64,000 bases of DNA from Melioribacteraceae bacterium (GCA_026417375.1 JAOADJ010000037.1:62001-126000); one strand, 5' to 3'; counted from the first letter of the stretch, positions 37,338 through 47,165 are shown. Program-made: numbers and translations. The notes: generated by a model from the letters alone, not told the origin.

Positions 37338-39326
37338 GTGAATATTCAAAATCTTGCTGCCAATACAATAAGAATACTTGCAGCCGAAGCAATTCAAAAA
37401 GCAAATTCTGGTCATCCCGGTATGCCAATGGGGATGGCTGATGTTGCAACAATTTTATGGACAGAATTTTTAATTCATAATCCTGATGATCCAAAATGGA
37501 TATCAAGAGATCGTTTTGTTTTATCTGGTGGTCATGGTTCAATGTTGATTTATTCTCTTCTTCATCTATCGGGTTATAATGTAACTATTGATGATTTAAA
37601 ATCTTTTCGTCAATGGAATAGTAAAACTCCGGGGCATCCTGAATATGGACATTTAGAAGGCGTAGAAACAACAACAGGTCCTTTAGGTCAAGGATTTGGA
37701 AATGCAGTAGGAATGGCAATTGCATCAAAAATGCTTGGGGCAAGATTTGGAAATTTGTTTGATAAAAATTTTATTTATGCTTTTTGTGGTGATGGTGATC
37801 TGATGGAAGGAATCTCTCATGAAACAGCTTCTCTTGCAGGGCATCTTAAATTAAATAATCTTATTGTTTTTTATGATGATAATCAGATTACAATTGAAGG
37901 ACATACTCATTTAGCTTTTTCCGAAAATGTTGAAAAAAGATTTGAAAGTTATGGTTGGCAAGTTTTAAAAACAGATGCTTATAAGCATGATGAAATTAGA
38001 AAAGCAATTGTTGAAGCACAAAATGAAAAAGGAAAACCAACAATTATAATTTGTAAATCTACAATTGGTTATGGTTCACCTAATAAAGCAAATACACACG
38101 AAGTACATGGCTCACCTCTTGGTAAAGATGAAATTATAGCAACTAAGAAAAATCTTAACTGGAATTATGAAGAAGAATTTTTTGTGCCACAAGAAGTAAA
38201 AGAATTATATGATAAACGAAAAAAATATTTAAATGAAGAATATCAAAGATGGAATGATGAGTTTGAAAAATGGAAAAATGAAAACAACGAAAAAGCTGAA
38301 TTACTTGATAAATATTTAAATGGCTGGTTACCTGAAAATTTGGAAGCTGAATTAATAAATGCTGCACCAAAAGAAGCAAATGCAACTCGTTCAATTTCAA
38401 GTAAAATTATTCAAAAAATTGCACAACTTGTTCCAAACTTTGTTGGTGGATCAGCTGATTTAGCACCTTCAACAAATACATTAATGAATAATTATGAATC
38501 AATATCAGCAAATAATTTCTCCGGAAGAAATTTTCATTTTGGAATTCGTGAACATGGTATGGGAGCAATTGTTAATGGAATAATTTTATATGGTGGTTTT
38601 AAAGCATTCGGTGCTACCTTTTTTGTCTTTTCTGATTACATGCGTCCAACAATCCGTCTTGCTGCCCTAATGAAAATTCCGATGATAAATGTTTTTACTC
38701 ATGATTCAATTTTTGTTGGAGAAGATGGACCAACACATCAACCCGTTGAACATTTAGCAGTATTACGAGCAATACCAAACTCTGTTGTAATTCGCCCTGC
38801 AGATGGAATTGAAACAGCAATGGCTTGGTCATATGCATTAAGAAAAACTGATGGTCCTGTATCATTGATTTTAACACGTCAAAAAATTGATGCTTTTGAA
38901 AGAGAAAACACATTTGAACCTAATGATGTACTTAAAGGTGCTTATGTTGTTTCAAAAGAAAGAAATGATAAAATAGATTTTATAATTGCTGCTAGTGGTT
39001 CTGAAGTTCCTGTTGCTGTTTCAGCAAAAAAGATTTTAGAAAATGAATATTCAATTAGAGTTGTATCAATTCCATCAAGTGAAATTTTTGAACAACAAAA
39101 TGAAGAATACAAAAAAAGCATAATACCGAATGATGTTCCATTAATAATTATTGAAGCAGCAACAATGTTTGGTTGGGGTGATTTATTCCGTCAAAAACTT
39201 TTATTAATTGGAATGAATTCATTTGGTGCTTCTGCTCCTTACCAAAAACTTGCGGAAGAATTTGGATTTACAGGAAAATCTGTTGCAGAAAAAATTTTGA
39301 AGTGGCTTAATAACTATCAGAAGTGA
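37338..39326 (+). CDS. tkt: Transketolase
   Basis: A 662-aa thiamine-diphosphate enzyme of the pentose phosphate pathway. The N-terminal N-S-G-H-P-G-M-P-M-G, G-H-G-S near 60 and the G-D-G-D-L-M-E-G TPP/Mg site near 153 are followed by the second-domain G-E-D-G-P-T-H-Q-P-V-E-H block. Length matches bacterial transketolases. The start is GTG with GGAG five bases upstream. It lies 122 bp after gnd with a REP-like palindrome between, and its 3' end overlaps the convergent AraC gene by 10 bp. Confidence 0.96.
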   Translation: MNIQNLAANTIRILAAEAIQKANSGHPGMPMGMADVATILWTEFLIHNPDDPKWISRDRFVLSGGHGSMLIYSLLHLSGYNVTIDDLKSFRQWNSKTPGHPEYGHLEGVETTTGPLGQGFGNAVGMAIASKMLGARFGNLFDKNFIYAFCGDGDLMEGISHETASLAGHLKLNNLIVFYDDNQITIEGHTHLAFSENVEKRFESYGWQVLKTDAYKHDEIRKAIVEAQNEKGKPTIIICKSTIGYGSPNKANTHEVHGSPLGKDEIIATKKNLNWNYEEEFFVPQEVKELYDKRKKYLNEEYQRWNDEFEKWKNENNEKAELLDKYLNGWLPENLEAELINAAPKEANATRSISSKIIQKIAQLVPNFVGGSADLAPSTNTLMNNYESISANNFSGRNFHFGIREHGMGAIVNGIILYGGFKAFGATFFVFSDYMRPTIRLAALMKIPMINVFTHDSIFVGEDGPTHQPVEHLAVLRAIPNSVVIRPADGIETAMAWSYALRKTDGPVSLILTRQKIDAFERENTFEPNDVLKGAYVVSKERNDKIDFIIAASGSEVPVAVSAKKILENEYSIRVVSIPSSEIFEQQNEEYKKSIIPNDVPLIIIEAATMFGWGDLFRQKLLLIGMNSFGASAPYQKLAEEFGFTGKSVAEKILKWLNNYQK

Positions 39327-40285
39327 ATTTTATAAATCTCTCTCCATTTTTTAGGAGCGAGTTTTGTTTTACTTTTAAAGAATTTTGAAAAGTAGAATTG
39401 ATTTTCAAAACCCAATTCTTCAGATATCTCCGCTATGGGTTTTTCTGTTTGTGTTAGAAATAATTTTGCCTTGTGTAACTTTATATTAATTTGATATTGT
39501 AGCAAAGAGAGTTTAGTATAATCCTTAAAAATTTTTCTTAGTGATGAATAACTAATTCCTAATTCCTTGGAAAAATTTTTGTAATCAATGCTACAATTAA
39601 AATTCTCAAGGATAAAAATTTTAGTTTTTTTAATTACTTCTTCGTTTTTATAATTATCTGAAATAGTATTGATTTTAAGGTAATTAATATGAGCTATTAG
39701 TTTATAAAGTAAAGAAATAAGAAACTCGTTAAACCCAAGAGGGTTCCTATCGAAGTAATCAATCATTTGATCAAATAAATTTACTGTATCCTCATCTAAA
39801 CCAATTTTTAATACTTCAATTTTTTGCGAAAGTATTCCGTTTGATTGAAATTTTTTTACTTGCAAACCTGTAAATGTTACCCAATATTCTTTCCATCCAA
39901 TTTCTCTTAATGGTTTATACCTGTGCCATTCATTCGCTGGAATGAATATTAAATCGCCAGCTGTTAATTGTAAAAATTTTCTGGTTTTAGTGTCAAGTAC
40001 ACCATTGCCATCTGTAATGTAAACAAATGCATTTTCTGGCAATACTCTTCCAGATTCCCAAGTAAACATATACGGTTTAGGGTGGGTTGTAGGAGGATAT
40101 TTTGAGTTGGAATTGGTTAGGGCTTTACCTGCACTAGATACTTCCAATCCCCAAATTTCAGCTAAATTACAAATATTTGTATAATCAAACTTACTAAAAT
40201 TATTTTTAATCACGTTGATTAACCCTTTATCAAAAAATATATATTTTTTGTCAAAAAGTCTATTTACATAATTTCTACTTAACAC
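39317..40285 (-). CDS. AraC family transcriptional regulator
   Basis: A 322-aa regulator with an N-terminal cupin-like sensor (about 55-170, including the P-A-N-E-W-H-R-Y metal-fold phrase) and a C-terminal double HTH (about 225-318), with F-S-K-E-L-G-I-S-Y-S-S-L-R and I-S-E-E-L-G-F-E-N-Q-F-Y-F-S-K-F-F-K. It is divergent from the second TonB receptor and probably controls that locus in response to a sugar or uronate. The GTG at 40285 leaves only 29 bp to the receptor start; a second GTG at 40213 is an alternative that gives a roomier promoter region. Confidence 0.88.
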   Translation of the reverse strand: MLSRNYVNRLFDKKYIFFDKGLINVIKNNFSKFDYTNICNLAEIWGLEVSSAGKALTNSNSKYPPTTHPKPYMFTWESGRVLPENAFVYITDGNGVLDTKTRKFLQLTAGDLIFIPANEWHRYKPLREIGWKEYWVTFTGLQVKKFQSNGILSQKIEVLKIGLDEDTVNLFDQMIDYFDRNPLGFNEFLISLLYKLIAHINYLKINTISDNYKNEEVIKKTKIFILENFNCSIDYKNFSKELGISYSSLRKIFKDYTKLSLLQYQINIKLHKAKLFLTQTEKPIAEISEELGFENQFYFSKFFKSKTKLAPKKWREIYKIHF

Positions 40286-40314
40286 TATATTTTTTATAAA
40301 AAAAGTTAACCTCT

Positions 40315-43203
40315 ATGAGAAAAAAAAATCAGTTGTACGTTTCAATTTTGCTAATACTTCTTACTTCTTTTCAACTAATTGCTAACTCCAACAGTTTTAG
40401 AGGAAAAATTATTGACAAAGTCTCTCGTGAAACCTTACCAGGGGCAAGTATATTTATTAAAAACACAAATATTGGTGTTATTAGCAATTTAAATGGTGAT
40501 TTCCAGTTTAATAATCTAAAAGACGGTACTTATTTTTTTACAGTTAGATATTTAGGATATAATGACAAAGAAGTTAAGATTGAGTTATCAAATAACAAGA
40601 CAATCAATCAAACAATAGAAATTGAACAAAATTTTATAGAAGGTGAAGAAGTAGTAGTATCTGCACAAGCAGAAGCACAAAAATCTGCAATCAACCAGCA
40701 GCTTAATTCGCTTTCGATAAAGAATATTGTTTCAGCTAAAAAAATACAAGAAGTACCCGATGCTAATGCAGCAGAAGCCATTGGTAGGTTACCCGGAATT
40801 TCGCTAGTGCGAAATGGTGGAGAAGGTAGCAAGGTTATAATTAGAGGATTATCTCCAAAATATAATTCTATTCAAGTTGAAGGTGTTAAGTTAGCTTCAA
40901 GTGGGGCAGAAGATAGAAGCACAGACTTGAGTATGGTTTCTCCTTTTATTCTTGAAGGCATTGAGGTAACCAAAGCTCAATTACCAGATAAAGAAGCTGA
41001 CGCAATGGGTGGCAGCGTTAATTTTATACTTAAAGAAGCTTCTAATAAAGACAAGTTTGAAATAATAACTCAAACCGGCTTTAACGGTTTACAAAATAAG
41101 TTAGGTGATTATAAATTTGTTTTAAGTGGAAGCAAAAGATTTTTTGAAAATAAATTGGGAGTTCTTGCATTAGTAGATTTGGAAAGGAGAAATAGAAGTT
41201 CAGATGAGTACAATGTAAATTATACTAATCTTACTTCACCAGAAAAACGCGAAGAAGTTGATATATCTATTGGAAATCTATACTTATTAAAAGCTAACAG
41301 AATTCTTAACAGATTCGGCGCATCTCTAGTTGTTGATTATAAATTTGAAAACAGTAAAATAAAGTTTACCAATTTTGTCGGTCAAAATGATAACAAAAAT
41401 GAAAAAAGAATAAATAATTTACGCCCATTTCTTGCTGATGTTTTTTATTCTATGGAGGATAGAAACAACAAGCTATTAACGCTTACTAATTCGTTAAGAT
41501 ATGAGCACAACATAGATAATCTTCATTTTGACTTGGGTGTTTTTTATTCCTTTTCAGAAAACTCTTCACCTCAAGAAGTAATTTTTCAAGGTTACGAGCC
41601 GAATGCATTTGATACAAAGACTATAAAATACCAAATCCACCCAGAAAAACTTTCAACATATTTAGTTAACAATCTTGATGATGCTTATTTATATGATATT
41701 AGCAATGAAAAAAACTACTCAAAAGAGAGGCAACTATCATTTGAATTTAATATTAAGTACAGTCTTGATTTAAGTGATGATATTATTATAAAACTTAAAA
41801 CTGGTATAATGCTCAAAAATCAATACAAAGTTTATAATAAAGATGTTAGATGGATGCCAATTTCTTGGGGCGGAGGTGTTCCATCGAATTCAATTAAAAT
41901 GATTTTACAAAATTACCCTTGGATGCAAGTTAAAACTCCAATCGGTGCCTCAAGAATTCCTTGGGCTTACTTTTTGGAAGATCCATCTAATAAGCAAAGT
42001 TTTCTCGATAATAAGTACAGCCTTAAAAATGTTCCTAAATTAAATATGGTAAGAGAAATTAATACTCTATTATCAAAAGAGCTTTTAACTAGCTATCATA
42101 GATCAATTAAAGATGACTATAACGGTAATGAAAATTATTATGCTGGATATATAATGAGTGAAATAAACTTAGGCACACTTATAAATTTAATACCTGGGTT
42201 TAGATTTGAAAACAACAAAACTGAATATCTTGGAATTCGAGGTAATGATCAAACATTATTAGAACATATAGGCTACTCACATAAAGATACTTTAACAAAT
42301 CGAAATGAATCTTTTTTACTTCCTATGATTCATTTAAGAATTAAACCAGCTAATTGGTTTGACATAAGATTAGCATATACTCAATCTCTTTCAAGGCCAA
42401 ACTACAATCATATAATTCCATCATGGAATATTGGGTTGAATATGGTTACCTGGAATAATCCAAATCTGAAAACTTCACTTTCAAAAAATTTTGATCTATA
42501 TACATCTTTTTATACAAACGAACTGGGATTATTAACTGTTGGAGGTTTTTATAAAGAAATAAAAGATTTGATTTTCTGGTCCGGGATTAGAGCTATAATC
42601 GATCCTAATTTATATGGCTTAACAAAGAATGAGTCCGGAAAAACGATTTCGACTATGGTAAATAATCCATATACCGCATTTGTAAGTGGAATTGAATTAG
42701 AATGGCAAACAAATTTTTGGTTTTTGCCTGGCTTACTTAAAGGCATTGTATTAAACACAAACTATACTAGAGTATTTTCTACTGCCAGGTATCCACGCAC
42801 AGAAATTAAAACTACTTATTTAATGCAACCACCGTGGGTAAAAACAGTAAATATAGATACATTTTACGTTGCTAGACTAATAGATCAACCAAATGATATT
42901 TTTAATATAACAGTAGGTTACGATTATAAAGATTTATCACTAAGATTATCATACTTATACCAAGATGATATTTTCAAGCGAGATAATTTTTATGAAAAAT
43001 TAAGAGGTAATTCAATCGCATATAAAAGGTTAGATTTTACTGTTAAGCAAAAATTACCAATAGAAGGGCTGGATCTATTTTTCAACTACAATAATATACT
43101 TAATGCTGTTGAAACAGATGTAGTAAACGGCAACGGATACCCATCAAGAGAGCAATACTATCTTTATACAATTGACTTAGGTATAAGATACAAATTTAAC
43201 TAA
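40315..43203 (+). CDS. TonB-dependent receptor (TIGR01782-like), second paralogue
   Basis: A 962-aa outer-membrane receptor with signal peptide (1-23), carboxypeptidase-regulatory-like domain (about 28-100), plug with P-D-A-N-A-A-E-A-I-G-R-L-P-G-I near 155 and a barrel ending in aromatic strands. It resembles the receptor at 19907 over the plug, but the barrel is clearly divergent, which suggests a different glycan. Followed 20 bp later by a T9SS beta-helix protein, as for the first receptor. No SusD gene is present. Likely ligand: rhamnogalacturonan oligosaccharides, by context. Confidence 0.9.
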   Translation: MRKKNQLYVSILLILLTSFQLIANSNSFRGKIIDKVSRETLPGASIFIKNTNIGVISNLNGDFQFNNLKDGTYFFTVRYLGYNDKEVKIELSNNKTINQTIEIEQNFIEGEEVVVSAQAEAQKSAINQQLNSLSIKNIVSAKKIQEVPDANAAEAIGRLPGISLVRNGGEGSKVIIRGLSPKYNSIQVEGVKLASSGAEDRSTDLSMVSPFILEGIEVTKAQLPDKEADAMGGSVNFILKEASNKDKFEIITQTGFNGLQNKLGDYKFVLSGSKRFFENKLGVLALVDLERRNRSSDEYNVNYTNLTSPEKREEVDISIGNLYLLKANRILNRFGASLVVDYKFENSKIKFTNFVGQNDNKNEKRINNLRPFLADVFYSMEDRNNKLLTLTNSLRYEHNIDNLHFDLGVFYSFSENSSPQEVIFQGYEPNAFDTKTIKYQIHPEKLSTYLVNNLDDAYLYDISNEKNYSKERQLSFEFNIKYSLDLSDDIIIKLKTGIMLKNQYKVYNKDVRWMPISWGGGVPSNSIKMILQNYPWMQVKTPIGASRIPWAYFLEDPSNKQSFLDNKYSLKNVPKLNMVREINTLLSKELLTSYHRSIKDDYNGNENYYAGYIMSEINLGTLINLIPGFRFENNKTEYLGIRGNDQTLLEHIGYSHKDTLTNRNESFLLPMIHLRIKPANWFDIRLAYTQSLSRPNYNHIIPSWNIGLNMVTWNNPNLKTSLSKNFDLYTSFYTNELGLLTVGGFYKEIKDLIFWSGIRAIIDPNLYGLTKNESGKTISTMVNNPYTAFVSGIELEWQTNFWFLPGLLKGIVLNTNYTRVFSTARYPRTEIKTTYLMQPPWVKTVNIDTFYVARLIDQPNDIFNITVGYDYKDLSLRLSYLYQDDIFKRDNFYEKLRGNSIAYKRLDFTVKQKLPIEGLDLFFNYNNILNAVETDVVNGNGYPSREQYYLYTIDLGIRYKFN

Positions 43204-43223
43204 CACTAAAAAGGAGAGTAACA

Positions 43224-44855
43224 ATGAAGAAATTTTTATTAATTCTATTTGTATTGTTTACCACTAAATTATATTATGCGCAAGCAGCCGATACTGTTCT
43301 TGTTCCTACAGTGTATAAGGGTTCTCCACTAGGCGCTATCAATAGATTTATTTTGGGCGATACTACAGCAGATGGAAAAAGAAAAAATGTTAATAGATTT
43401 TATAAACTGAAAAGAGATTCCATTTATTTTCTAAATGGTACTTTGACTGCAAAATTTCCTTTGCGAATAATTGCTGATAAGCCAACAGCTAGAAGTAAAC
43501 CTGCTATTATTGCACAAGGTGTTTTAGCAGATGGAAAAAGCTTAGTGGTATTTATACAATGTAATGATGACGGTTACTTTAGAAATATTTATTTCCAAAC
43601 AGCACAACCTACAGGCATAGGTGAATCTACAATTACTGTACAAGCGTTTAAAAATAATGGTGTTTATCAATTTGATGGTTGTTACTTTGAATGGGGACTT
43701 TTCTTAACAGTTGGAGTTTATGCAAAGGACACAAAATTAAAATTTGAAGACTGTTATGTTAGAAATGTTCAAAATACAACTTCAGTTTGGAATGGTAGAG
43801 GTATAAGTTTTCAAAACAACCCTGTTGATACTGTAATTATTAGAAATAATACCTTCTTTGATATGAATAGCTGGTTTTTGCAAGGTCAAACTGGCCCAAT
43901 TAAGTATGCACTAGTTGATCATAATACAATAGTCAACACTGTTAAATGGCCTATTCATTGGCAAAGAATAACAAATGCTGTTTTTAGTAATAATTTGTTT
44001 TACAATGTTCACAGTTATGGTGAAACAGCTGCTGACAAAGCAGGCCAAGATGTTGATGGGTTAAACTTTGGTATTTTTAATCTTTTCCCACTGGATGCCT
44101 CATTTACTATTAAAGAAGCTGATAGAAAAATTAAATTACATAATAACAACTGGTACTACTCAATAGTAATAAAGGATTACTGGAAAACCGAAAAACTCGA
44201 GAACAATCCTTTTATGAACACAAGAACACAAGATATGTTTACTAACAAAACAAAGTGGCCTCTACTTTCTGAAAAAAACACAACTAATTTAGACCCACTT
44301 TTTGATAATGAAGGTAACGGCGCATCACAGATGGTTGATTGGATGTTAAAAATGAGAGCTGCTTTACCAACTTCATGGTGGGGATGGGATCCAGATAAAG
44401 ATAGATTTGGTGTTCAGTGGCCATTACCAGAAAAATTAACCTATAAAAATACTACTTTATTGAAAGGTGCGGATGGTGGATTTCCGATTGGTGATTTAAA
44501 CTGGTACCCAGAAGAAAAAGCTAAATGGTTAAAATGGTTACTTACCTCTGTGGAAAAAGATGAAAGTATATTACCTACAGAGTTTGTATTAGCTCAAAAT
44601 TATCCAAATCCTTTTAACCCAGAAACAGTTATTTCATTTGCAATTCCTACTCATGGTAATGTATCACTCGAAGTTTATGATGTACTAGGCAGAAAAGTTT
44701 CAACATTAGTTAATGAAAAAATGACCCCTGGAAATTATAATGTTATATGGAATGGTAAAGATTATAATGGAAATTCTTTAGCATCGGGAGTTTATATTTA
44801 TAAGTTATCAACCGATAAATATTCTTTAACTAAAAAGATGATGCTCTTAAAGTAA
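43224..44855 (+). CDS. T9SS-secreted right-handed beta-helix protein, second paralogue
   Basis: A 543-aa exported protein: signal peptide (1-20), beta-helix region (about 75-260, with R-N-N-T-F-F and D-H-N-T-I turns), a linker with G-D-L-N-W-Y-P near 430 that matches the protein at 22936, and a T9SS sorting domain (about 454-543) starting N-Y-P-N-P-F-N-P. No clear catalytic signature. AAGGAG precedes the start. Surface glycan binding or pectate-lyase-like cleavage are the main possibilities. A perfect terminator follows 27 bp after the stop. Confidence 0.8.
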   Translation: MKKFLLILFVLFTTKLYYAQAADTVLVPTVYKGSPLGAINRFILGDTTADGKRKNVNRFYKLKRDSIYFLNGTLTAKFPLRIIADKPTARSKPAIIAQGVLADGKSLVVFIQCNDDGYFRNIYFQTAQPTGIGESTITVQAFKNNGVYQFDGCYFEWGLFLTVGVYAKDTKLKFEDCYVRNVQNTTSVWNGRGISFQNNPVDTVIIRNNTFFDMNSWFLQGQTGPIKYALVDHNTIVNTVKWPIHWQRITNAVFSNNLFYNVHSYGETAADKAGQDVDGLNFGIFNLFPLDASFTIKEADRKIKLHNNNWYYSIVIKDYWKTEKLENNPFMNTRTQDMFTNKTKWPLLSEKNTTNLDPLFDNEGNGASQMVDWMLKMRAALPTSWWGWDPDKDRFGVQWPLPEKLTYKNTTLLKGADGGFPIGDLNWYPEEKAKWLKWLLTSVEKDESILPTEFVLAQNYPNPFNPETVISFAIPTHGNVSLEVYDVLGRKVSTLVNEKMTPGNYNVIWNGKDYNGNSLASGVYIYKLSTDKYSLTKKMMLLK

Positions 44856-44882
44856 TATCTTTCGGTTCATAGTGCCTCCCAC

Positions 44883-44917
44883 GAATGAATGTAGTATTTT
44901 ACTACATTCATTCTTTT
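44883..44917 (+). terminator. Strong intrinsic terminator after the second receptor pair
   Basis: A perfect 14-bp stem, GAATGAATGTAGTA (44883-44896) / TACTACATTCATTC (44900-44913), with a TTT loop, is followed by TTTT. The frame at 44885 begins inside this stem, which argues against that ATG as the real start of the next gene. Confidence 0.85.
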
Positions 44918-44932
44918 AATATTTATTACTAT

Positions 44933-45841
44933 ATGAAAATGATAAAAATTATATTACTAATCACTTTACTTATGTCAATAAATCTGTTTGCAAAAAAGTA
45001 TAGACTTATATTTTTAGGTGGACAGTCAAATATGACGGGCTTTGGTCTAACTAATCAATTGCCCTCTGAATATTTAACCATTTGTAATTATGTTAAAGTT
45101 TTTTGCGGAACACCTAAAAACGATTGTGATAATTCTTTGTCTCTTGGAATTTGGGATAACTTAAAACCCGGATTTGGTGATGGATTTTATTTTAATGGTA
45201 AAAATTTTTACTCTGAAAAGTTTGGTCCCGAATTATCTTTTGGAAAAGAAATAAAAAAATTTTTTAATGATGGTATTGCAATAATTAAATATACTAAAAA
45301 TGGTGCTTCTATTCATTCAAATGCTGCAGGACAATTTGGCTGCTGGGAGCCAGATTTTGAAAAGTGCAATAAAATAAATCAATTTGACCATTTCCTGAAT
45401 GTTGTATATTCAGCTTTAAGTTTTGATGATATTGATTGTGATGCTGTTAAAGATACATTAATACCAACTGGAATTATTTGGATGCAAGGTGAAAGTGATG
45501 CAACTATTTCAGAAGAAATTGCTTTTAGTTATAAAGAAAATTTAACAAATCTAATTAATAAAATTAGAGAGGCTTTTAACAATAAAGATATACCAGTTGT
45601 TATCGGAAAAATAAGTGATTCTTTTAAAGGAAACAATGAAGAAAATAGAATTTGGAAGTTCGGTAAAATAATAATGCAACAACAAGAAGATTATGTTGCC
45701 CAAAATAAAAATGTTAGTATTGTTAGAACAACATCAAATTATGGTTATTCTGATAAATATCATTATGATACAAACGGTTATATTGATCTTGGTAAACAAT
45801 TTGCAAATGAATTAATTAAACTTATTAAAAATGAAAAATAA
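44933..45841 (+). CDS. SGNH carbohydrate acetylesterase (sialate O-acetylesterase/CE6-like)
   Basis: A 302-aa exported esterase. The signal peptide is followed by the Ser block G-G-Q-S-N-M near residue 28. The middle block is W-M-Q-G-E-S-D-A near 182, and the C-terminal D-x-x-H is in D-K-Y-H-Y-D near 278. This layout fits CE6/DUF303-type acetylesterases, here probably acting on acetylated pectin or side chains. I use the ATG at 44933; the ATG at 44885 lies in the terminator stem and would put charged and polar residues before the signal peptide. The 3' end overlaps the next gene by 11 bp. Confidence 0.85.
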   Translation: MKMIKIILLITLLMSINLFAKKYRLIFLGGQSNMTGFGLTNQLPSEYLTICNYVKVFCGTPKNDCDNSLSLGIWDNLKPGFGDGFYFNGKNFYSEKFGPELSFGKEIKKFFNDGIAIIKYTKNGASIHSNAAGQFGCWEPDFEKCNKINQFDHFLNVVYSALSFDDIDCDAVKDTLIPTGIIWMQGESDATISEEIAFSYKENLTNLINKIREAFNNKDIPVVIGKISDSFKGNNEENRIWKFGKIIMQQQEDYVAQNKNVSIVRTTSNYGYSDKYHYDTNGYIDLGKQFANELIKLIKNEK

Positions 45842-47165
45842 AAAATCACTTCTTTTAATTTATCTAGTATTCAATTATATCATTAATTCTCAAAATATTT
45901 ACCTTGATCCAATAAATGGTAAAGTAAATTTTTCTGGTAGCTTAAAATCACCACTCTCTTCACTTGAATTATCATTAAAAAAAATTAATTTAAATAAAGT
46001 GGATACAATTTTTTTGCTTAGTGGATTTCATGGTAATAACATTTTACTTAAAAAAAATAATTCAAAAAATATTGTGATAACTGCCTTTAAGGATTCTAAA
46101 CCAATTATATCAAATTTAGAAATTGAAGGAAGTAACATAGAAATTTCAAAAGTATATTTTTATCCGAATGGTTACGATATTTCTAAGTACTTACTACATA
46201 AAAATTTTGATAATGGGACTTTACTTTTAATAAATAAAAATTCAAATAATATTGTAATTAAAGATTCATATTTCTATTCAACTGAAAATTCTGATGATTG
46301 GGAACTTGCTGATTGGAGAAAAAATGTAGTAAGTGGTATTAATGATTTTGGTATCAATAATAAAGTTATAAATAATAAATTTTACAACATTGCATTCGCA
46401 ATAGAATTTGCGAACACTGCTAAATACTCTCAAGTTATAAATAATCATATAGAAAACTTTTCCGGTGATGGTATTAGAATTTCAAGTGCAGATAGTATTC
46501 TTGTAAAAGGAAATAAAATAATTAACTCGGTTGAACTTGATGAAGATCCAATAGTTGGAAATCATGAAGATGGAATACAAGCTTGGGTTTTACCAGATGA
46601 TGAAGATGGAATTCATGGATTAGTTGTTGATGGTAACTATATTCAAAATTATTCTAGCTTCAAAAAGTTTAAAGGAATTTTGCAAGGAATTGGTTTTTTC
46701 GATGGCCCATATCATAATTGCAAGTTTACAAATAATATTATTGTTGTTGAACATGCACACGGAATTGCTCTTTATGGAGCAGTCAACTGTGAAGTTTTAA
46801 ATAATACTGTATTTCCTTTCCCAAATACTTTTCCTTACAAACTTGGTCCACCTTGGATTATGATAACTTCAACTAAAAAAGGTTTTAAAAGTTTTGATAA
46901 TATAGTTGCTAATAACTTGACAACAGATTTAATAATGGAAAGTGAAAATAGCATTGTTAAAAATAACGTTGTTAATTGTGTAGCTTTTAAGTTAATAAAA
47001 GATTATGAAAAGTTCGATTTTTCACCAAAACCAAATTTTAAATATCAAGAAAAGAAAATCATAGATGCTGGTTCTAACGAATATTTCTCAGAATTTGATT
47101 TCAATGGAATTAAAAGAGAAAAGGATAAAGTAGATATTGGTGCAATTGAACTAATTGAAAAATGA
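45831..47165 (+). CDS. Exported beta-helix protein, no sorting domain (duplicate A)
   Basis: A 444-aa protein with signal peptide (about 1-20) and a right-handed parallel beta-helix across most of its length. It is clearly homologous to the next gene: shared blocks include F-S-G-D-G-I-R near 205, G-N-H-E-D-G-I-Q near 241, L-Q-G-I-G-F-F-D-G near 276, E-H-A-H-G-I-A-L-Y-G-A near 303 and L-G-P-P-W-I near 335. It lacks the C-terminal T9SS domain, so it may stay in the periplasm. The conserved acidic and His residues in the N-H-E-D-G-I-Q block look catalytic or metal-binding, but I cannot assign a lyase or hydrolase family. Confidence 0.75.
   Translation: MKNKKSLLLIYLVFNYIINSQNIYLDPINGKVNFSGSLKSPLSSLELSLKKINLNKVDTIFLLSGFHGNNILLKKNNSKNIVITAFKDSKPIISNLEIEGSNIEISKVYFYPNGYDISKYLLHKNFDNGTLLLINKNSNNIVIKDSYFYSTENSDDWELADWRKNVVSGINDFGINNKVINNKFYNIAFAIEFANTAKYSQVINNHIENFSGDGIRISSADSILVKGNKIINSVELDEDPIVGNHEDGIQAWVLPDDEDGIHGLVVDGNYIQNYSSFKKFKGILQGIGFFDGPYHNCKFTNNIIVVEHAHGIALYGAVNCEVLNNTVFPFPNTFPYKLGPPWIMITSTKKGFKSFDNIVANNLTTDLIMESENSIVKNNVVNCVAFKLIKDYEKFDFSPKPNFKYQEKKIIDAGSNEYFSEFDFNGIKREKDKVDIGAIELIEK

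Noticed and set aside
19907-44855. Bacteroides-type SusC/SusD polysaccharide utilisation locus
   Set aside because: The receptors have TIGR01782-like plug motifs, and no SusD-type lipoprotein follows either of them.
44885-44932. Upstream ATG extension of the SGNH esterase
   Set aside because: It sits in a perfect 14-bp terminator hairpin and would bury the signal peptide.
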